From positions 1 to 9,286 of the forward strand of contig JAUYOQ010000111.1 in NCBI GenBank assembly GCA_030697975.1: DNA of 9,286 bases. The letters are read 5' to 3'. The notes under the pieces were generated by a model. That model worked only from the letters and a program-made list of their open reading frames with translations, searched no databases and had not been told where the DNA came from. The translations under genes were made by a program, and so were the position numbers. This document shows, piece by piece, positions 6,264 through 9,286 of this stretch. Source of the DNA: Nitrosopumilaceae archaeon (GTDB lineage: Archaea > Thermoproteota > Nitrososphaeria > Nitrososphaerales > Nitrosopumilaceae). Every line of letters begins with the position of its first letter. Position 1 is the stretch's first letter.

Positions 6264-7292
6264 CTACAAATAGTTACCTGCGCCGTTTCTTGAAATCTCT
6301 TGTCTTATGTCAAGAAGGTCGCGCAGAATTGAGCTTGCAGTTTCAACGCCTCCTGCACCACGACCTATTATTGTCTGTGTGCCAGAGTGTTCAGAGGTAA
6401 AAGAGATTGCGTTTAGTGTTCCATTTACACACAAGGGGTCATCACGTGAAACCTCTTTTGGTGCTACAATCAGCTCTTTGTTGCAGGATGCAATCAGCTT
6501 TATTGCAGAGTTTTTCTTTTCTGCCTTTTTGATATCACTAGATGATACATTGCGGATTCCAGTTCGCTTAATGTCTGGCAGGGTAACTCGCATGCCCATT
6601 ATCCAGTTTGCAAGTATGACTAGTTTTGCTGCAGCATCAAGGCCGTCCACGTCAAGTGACTCGTCTGCCTCAACATATCCTCTTTTTTTAGCATCTGACA
6701 GGGCTGACTTGAAGGACATGCCATTTGCCATGTTTGTCAGGATATAGTTTGTCGTTCCATTTAGTATGCCCTGAAATGATAGCACCCTTTCTCCCCTTAA
6801 ACTATTTTTGGCATAGTTGAGAATTGGTGTTCCTCCGCCAACAGTACCACTAAATCGCAGTAGCACTTGATTATACTCTGCAAGCTCCATAAGTGAAGGA
6901 AATGCAAGTGCAAGCGGTCCTTTGTTAACTGAAATAACATGCAGTCCTTTTTTTAGTGCACTTGTAATGTGCGTCATGCCAGGTTCTGCATCTTTGTAGT
7001 TGCTTACAGTTGATTCAACTAAAACATCGGCATCAAGATCATCTATCAAGTCAAGGCCAGAAAGGTTGCCGTTTTTGACTGCATATTTTTTTACGGTTCC
7101 AAACTTTTTCTTTACCTCTACTAGTCTGTTTAGCTCAAGGCCTGACGAGTCAACAGCAGAACCCTTGCTATCAAAGACTCCCACAATTTTTGGTTTTATC
7201 CCATATTGTGCATAGAGGTCTTCTGTTCTTGAATCAAGCAGCTTTGCAAGACTCTGGCCTACTACTCCAAATCCACATAGTATTATTCGCAA
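6264..7292 (-). CDS. hom: Homoserine dehydrogenase
   Basis: The enzyme reduces aspartate semialdehyde to homoserine with NAD(P)H, the branch step to threonine and methionine. At 342 residues it is the short form without the C-terminal ACT regulatory domain. Motifs are the nucleotide-binding GFGVVG (7-12), VNKGPLA (122-128) with catalytic-site Lys124, GTVGGGTPI (149-157), the family signature region QGILNGTTNYIL (174-185), and EADESLDVDGLDAAAKL (208-224), including the acidic pair and Lys223 of the active site. GRGAGGVETASS-x3-RDL closes the protein. The start is a TTG at 7292. An in-frame TGA six bases upstream and the immediate MRIILCGFG strand leave no other choice. Lacking an ACT domain, it may rely on other control, and the RAM-domain gene follows directly. 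Confidence 0.95.
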   Translation of the reverse strand: MRIILCGFGVVGQSLAKLLDSRTEDLYAQYGIKPKIVGVFDSKGSAVDSSGLELNRLVEVKKKFGTVKKYAVKNGNLSGLDLIDDLDADVLVESTVSNYKDAEPGMTHITSALKKGLHVISVNKGPLALAFPSLMELAEYNQVLLRFSGTVGGGTPILNYAKNSLRGERVLSFQGILNGTTNYILTNMANGMSFKSALSDAKKRGYVEADESLDVDGLDAAAKLVILANWIMGMRVTLPDIKRTGIRNVSSSDIKKAEKKNSAIKLIASCNKELIVAPKEVSRDDPLCVNGTLNAISFTSEHSGTQTIIGRGAGGVETASSILRDLLDIRQEISRNGAGNYL

Positions 7293-7323
7293 TTTATCTC
7301 AGACTCTGCTAACATTTGGCCTG

Positions 7324-7348
7324 TTTTATTAATGATTTTTCTATAAAC
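7324..7348 (-). promoter_or_regulatory. Candidate promoter elements for the homoserine dehydrogenase cluster
   Basis: Two TATA-like elements lie on the minus strand: TTAATAAAA (7332-7324) and GTTTATAG (7348-7341). The first predicts transcription near 7302, about ten bases before the TTG start. The second is closer to the archaeal consensus, overlaps the msrB stop codon, and predicts a leader of about 26 bases. The sequence does not show which is used. Confidence 0.35.
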
Positions 7349-7749
7349 TAGTCGTCTTTTTTGTCAAGATCCAATGAAATTGAATTAATGCAAAAGCGCA
7401 AGTTGGTTGGAGCGGGACCGTCATCAAAAAGATGACCCAGGTGTGCACCACACTTGTTGCACATTACCTCTGTTCTAAGTGTGCCATAACTTGTATCTGT
7501 TTCATATTTCATGTTGTCATTTTTGAGTGGCTTCCAAAAACTTGGCCAGCCTGTACCTGAATTAAATTTAGTATCAGAGCTAAACAGCTCAGTTCCACAA
7601 CAAACACATTTGTAGACTCCCTTGTCCTTGCACTCATAATATTTTCCTGAAAATGGTCTCTCGGTATCCTTTTTTCGACACACCATATACTGTTCAGGCG
7701 TCAGTGTATTTTGCCATTCTTCATCTGTCTTTGAATTCTTTTTACTCAT
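7348..7749 (-). CDS. msrB: Peptide-methionine (R)-S-oxide reductase MsrB
   Basis: This enzyme reduces methionine-R-sulfoxide in proteins and so repairs oxidative damage. The 133 residues cover the whole single-domain family. Zinc is bound by Cys48/Cys51 (YKCVCCG) and Cys97/Cys100 (MCNKCG). The substrate pocket includes GTGWPSF (65-71), His103 and His106 (GAHLGHLF), and the catalytic nucleophile is Cys120 in RFCINS. The resolving Cys found in GCGWPSF-type members is replaced here by Thr66, so the sulfenic acid must be resolved by another of the protein's cysteines (24, 40 or 50) or directly by a reductant. The ATG at 7749 is supported by a TATA-like element about 25 bases upstream. It probably has its own promoter within the end of the ThyX-like gene. 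Confidence 0.95.
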   Translation of the reverse strand: MSKKNSKTDEEWQNTLTPEQYMVCRKKDTERPFSGKYYECKDKGVYKCVCCGTELFSSDTKFNSGTGWPSFWKPLKNDNMKYETDTSYGTLRTEVMCNKCGAHLGHLFDDGPAPTNLRFCINSISLDLDKKDD

Positions 7750-7770
7750 AATTTTTTATCACACAATCCA

Positions 7771-7778
7771 GTATATCA
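7771..7778 (-). promoter_or_regulatory. Putative TATA box for msrB, overlapping the upstream stop codon
   Basis: On the minus strand TGATATAC includes the TGA stop of the ThyX-like gene (7778-7776) and a TATA core centred about 25 bases before the msrB ATG. The spacing fits a leaderless msrB transcript. Confidence 0.4.
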
Positions 7779-9286
7779 TTTTTTGTCCAGTTTTTTCCTT
7801 TTCTCTTCTGTTCTTTTCTCTGACTCAAATCGCTCCAAGTCATATTTTTTCAAATCAACAAACTTGAAAATTTTACTTAAGACAGGATGAACCTTGTTTA
7901 TTTCCTTGTACATTGATTGGGCAACCATTCTGTAATCAATGTGGCCCTGTGGAACTGTCCTCAGCTCAATTAGATGACATGCCTCGCGCAAATTAAGATG
8001 AATAAAGTATGGATAGTTGTATGCAAAGTTTACAACATATTGGGCTTGTTCTGGAAATTTTTTCCTTATTGCGTCAAAAACCTCTTTTGCCTTGTACATA
8101 CAGTCCTTAAACTCTTTATCAATTCCAAGTGTTGCAATCTCTTTTGGAACTGCAAAGCCATGGTCTGTTGTCAGTAGCTGTCGCTCAATAGTAAGCACTC
8201 GATGTCTGTGAAAGTCACGAAACATTCCAAAGTTTGTCACAAGATCAAAAGTGTATTCAGACATCTCAAATGCCCGTGGTGGCCTGTGCCGTCTGTTTTT
8301 TCGAATATCTGCAAATGACGAGATGATTTTGCCTTTTTCCTTTGACTCCAATTTTTTTACATTTGCAAGTATTTTGTAGTATGGAGTGCCGGGGGCTTGC
8401 TCGTATATTGCAGCAGCAACTATCTTATTCAATGCATCTTTCTCAGGATCATGGTCAACTAGCCTCACAAGTGTGCCATCCACTCTATCTCTTGACGCAT
8501 ATTTTTTAGCAAGATTTGAGGCTGTTTTTTGAACCGCCTTAAAGTAACTTTGCAGTTCCCTGCCGTACTTGTCATCTGAGCGTCGAACAAATGACTTGAT
8601 AGTAGAGTCAAGTTCGTCCTTAATCTGCCTAGCAAGGACTTGTTCCTCCTTTAGGCTTGAGCTAAACAGGATTGAAAGCAGGTATTCAAAGGCGCGCCCA
8701 TTTCCTGTAATGCCTACATTAGTTAGAGTCGATGCAGGCAAAATGCTTCGTAGTACATCAAGTGCCTTTTCTTTTGTTGATACCTTGTAAATTGTATTTG
8801 CAGATTTTATTTCGTCTTCGCTTTTTAGTTTTGAAAAAGGTTTTTCATTTCCATCAGAATCTTTGAATGTGTATTTGTCGATTGGAAATTTTTCTCTTAC
8901 ATAATTTATCATTGGCTCAATGTTTTTTGAATAAACATCAAAGTCAAGGTTGCATGATTCCAAATACATGTCTGCATATTTTGATTCCATGATTGCAGGT
9001 TCTTTGTAAAACTTGTAGCTTCCACCTACCTTCTTGTCCCATGCAACATATCGCGAAGACTTTTCAAGATATGACAGCCCGATTCGGCGGTCCTCGATTT
9101 TTTTTACAGCAATGTTTGATAATCCTTCTATTGCAATTTGCGCGCCGCCAAGCTCTGCTACAGAATCATCCCCATACTCCAAGAGAACGCGGTTGTAGAA
9201 CTCTTCTCCGCGGTTTTTGTTTGATAAAAACTCGTCAAGAAAAACTCGGCGCATGCTCTTGTCAGTCCTGCTATACCTTGACATCA
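7776..9286 (-). CDS. Double-domain ThyX-like protein (thymidylate synthase ThyX-related), probably partial at right edge
   Basis: At least 502 residues are visible, twice the length of a normal ThyX. Two ThyX-like halves can be seen. In the first, YGDDSVAELGGAQIAIEG (37-54) matches the ThyX H-S-x-x-E-H region, RRIGLSYLEKSSRY (66-79) matches the flavin/dUMP signature, and ILPASTLTNVGITGNGRAFE (181-200) matches the ThyX C-terminal motif. In the second, FEMSEYTFDLV (339-349), RHRVLTIERQ (360-369) and NYPYFIHLNLREACHLIELR (423-442) are the equivalents. Canonical RHRx7S is intact in neither half, so classical FAD-dependent dTMP synthesis is doubtful. Similar long ThyX-like proteins of unclear role occur in other prokaryotes. 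An ATG at 9284 could be a start, but relatives carry about 20 more residues before the RYSR segment and the frame stays open to the edge, so I treat it as truncated. The C-terminal tail is very Lys/Glu-rich. Confidence 0.82.
   Translation of the reverse strand, partial: MSRYSRTDKSMRRVFLDEFLSNKNRGEEFYNRVLLEYGDDSVAELGGAQIAIEGLSNIAVKKIEDRRIGLSYLEKSSRYVAWDKKVGGSYKFYKEPAIMESKYADMYLESCNLDFDVYSKNIEPMINYVREKFPIDKYTFKDSDGNEKPFSKLKSEDEIKSANTIYKVSTKEKALDVLRSILPASTLTNVGITGNGRAFEYLLSILFSSSLKEEQVLARQIKDELDSTIKSFVRRSDDKYGRELQSYFKAVQKTASNLAKKYASRDRVDGTLVRLVDHDPEKDALNKIVAAAIYEQAPGTPYYKILANVKKLESKEKGKIISSFADIRKNRRHRPPRAFEMSEYTFDLVTNFGMFRDFHRHRVLTIERQLLTTDHGFAVPKEIATLGIDKEFKDCMYKAKEVFDAIRKKFPEQAQYVVNFAYNYPYFIHLNLREACHLIELRTVPQGHIDYRMVAQSMYKEINKVHPVLSKIFKFVDLKKYDLERFESEKRTEEKRKKLDKK

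Noticed and set aside
6307..6747. 146-codon plus-strand frame opposite homoserine dehydrogenase
   Set aside because: It is a shadow of a gene with complete family motifs. Its Ser/Arg/Ala-rich composition is typical of reverse-frame translation.
1..9286. Mobile element, CRISPR array, tRNA/rRNA gene or defence system
   Set aside because: Reading both strands showed no regularly spaced repeats, transposase or integrase motifs, terminal inverted repeats or tRNA-like cloverleaf sequence. Coding density is high and the genes are housekeeping types.

Overview
The window looks like a piece of a mesophilic, AT-rich archaeal chromosome, most likely from the Nitrososphaerota (Thaumarchaeota; Nitrosopumilus-like). 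The archaeal signs are a TrmI-type tRNA m1A methyltransferase, a 20S proteasome beta-type subunit, an archaeal MCT-1-like PUA protein, a stand-alone Lrp/AsnC effector domain and an archaeal-style ArgRS C-terminus. TATA-like boxes lie about 25 bases before several start codons, which implies leaderless or nearly leaderless mRNAs, and TTG starts are frequent. The phylum assignment is inference from overall resemblance. The gene functions rest on visible motifs.

Layout. (1) 1-569: 3' end of arginyl-tRNA synthetase (+). (2) 570-689: a 39-residue CxxC...HxC zinc-binding-like protein (-), whose stop directly abuts the argS stop. (3) 690-852: a divergent promoter region. (4) 853-1293: a ribbon-helix-helix-like protein (+). 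(5) 1347-4391: a compact + strand cluster of trmI, an NAD(P)HX dehydratase and an M20 metallopeptidase, joined by a 26-base overlap and then an ATGA overlap. (6) 4388-4804: a DoxX-like membrane protein (-), convergent on the peptidase and divergent from (7) 4891-5487, a proteasome beta-type subunit (+). (8) 5484-7292: a - strand cluster transcribed as homoserine dehydrogenase, RAM-domain protein, MCT-1-like PUA protein. (9) 7348-7749: msrB (-). (10) 7776 to the right edge: a large double-domain ThyX-like protein (-).

The genes are mostly information processing (ArgRS, TrmI, PUA/MCT-1-like), protein turnover (beta subunit, M20 peptidase), metabolite and oxidative-damage repair (NAD(P)HX dehydratase, MsrB) and amino-acid or nucleotide metabolism (homoserine dehydrogenase, ThyX-like). 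No mobile element, CRISPR array, tRNA, rRNA or defence island was seen. This is core chromosome.

Two proteins deserve most attention. The proteasome beta subunit aligns without a gap to canonical mature numbering but has alanine where the catalytic Thr1 should be, so it is probably a non-catalytic ring subunit. The ThyX-like protein is an internal duplication in which each half has lost a different part of the RHRx7S signature. All three convergent gene junctions have zero or four bases between or shared by the stop codons, leaving no room for intergenic terminators.
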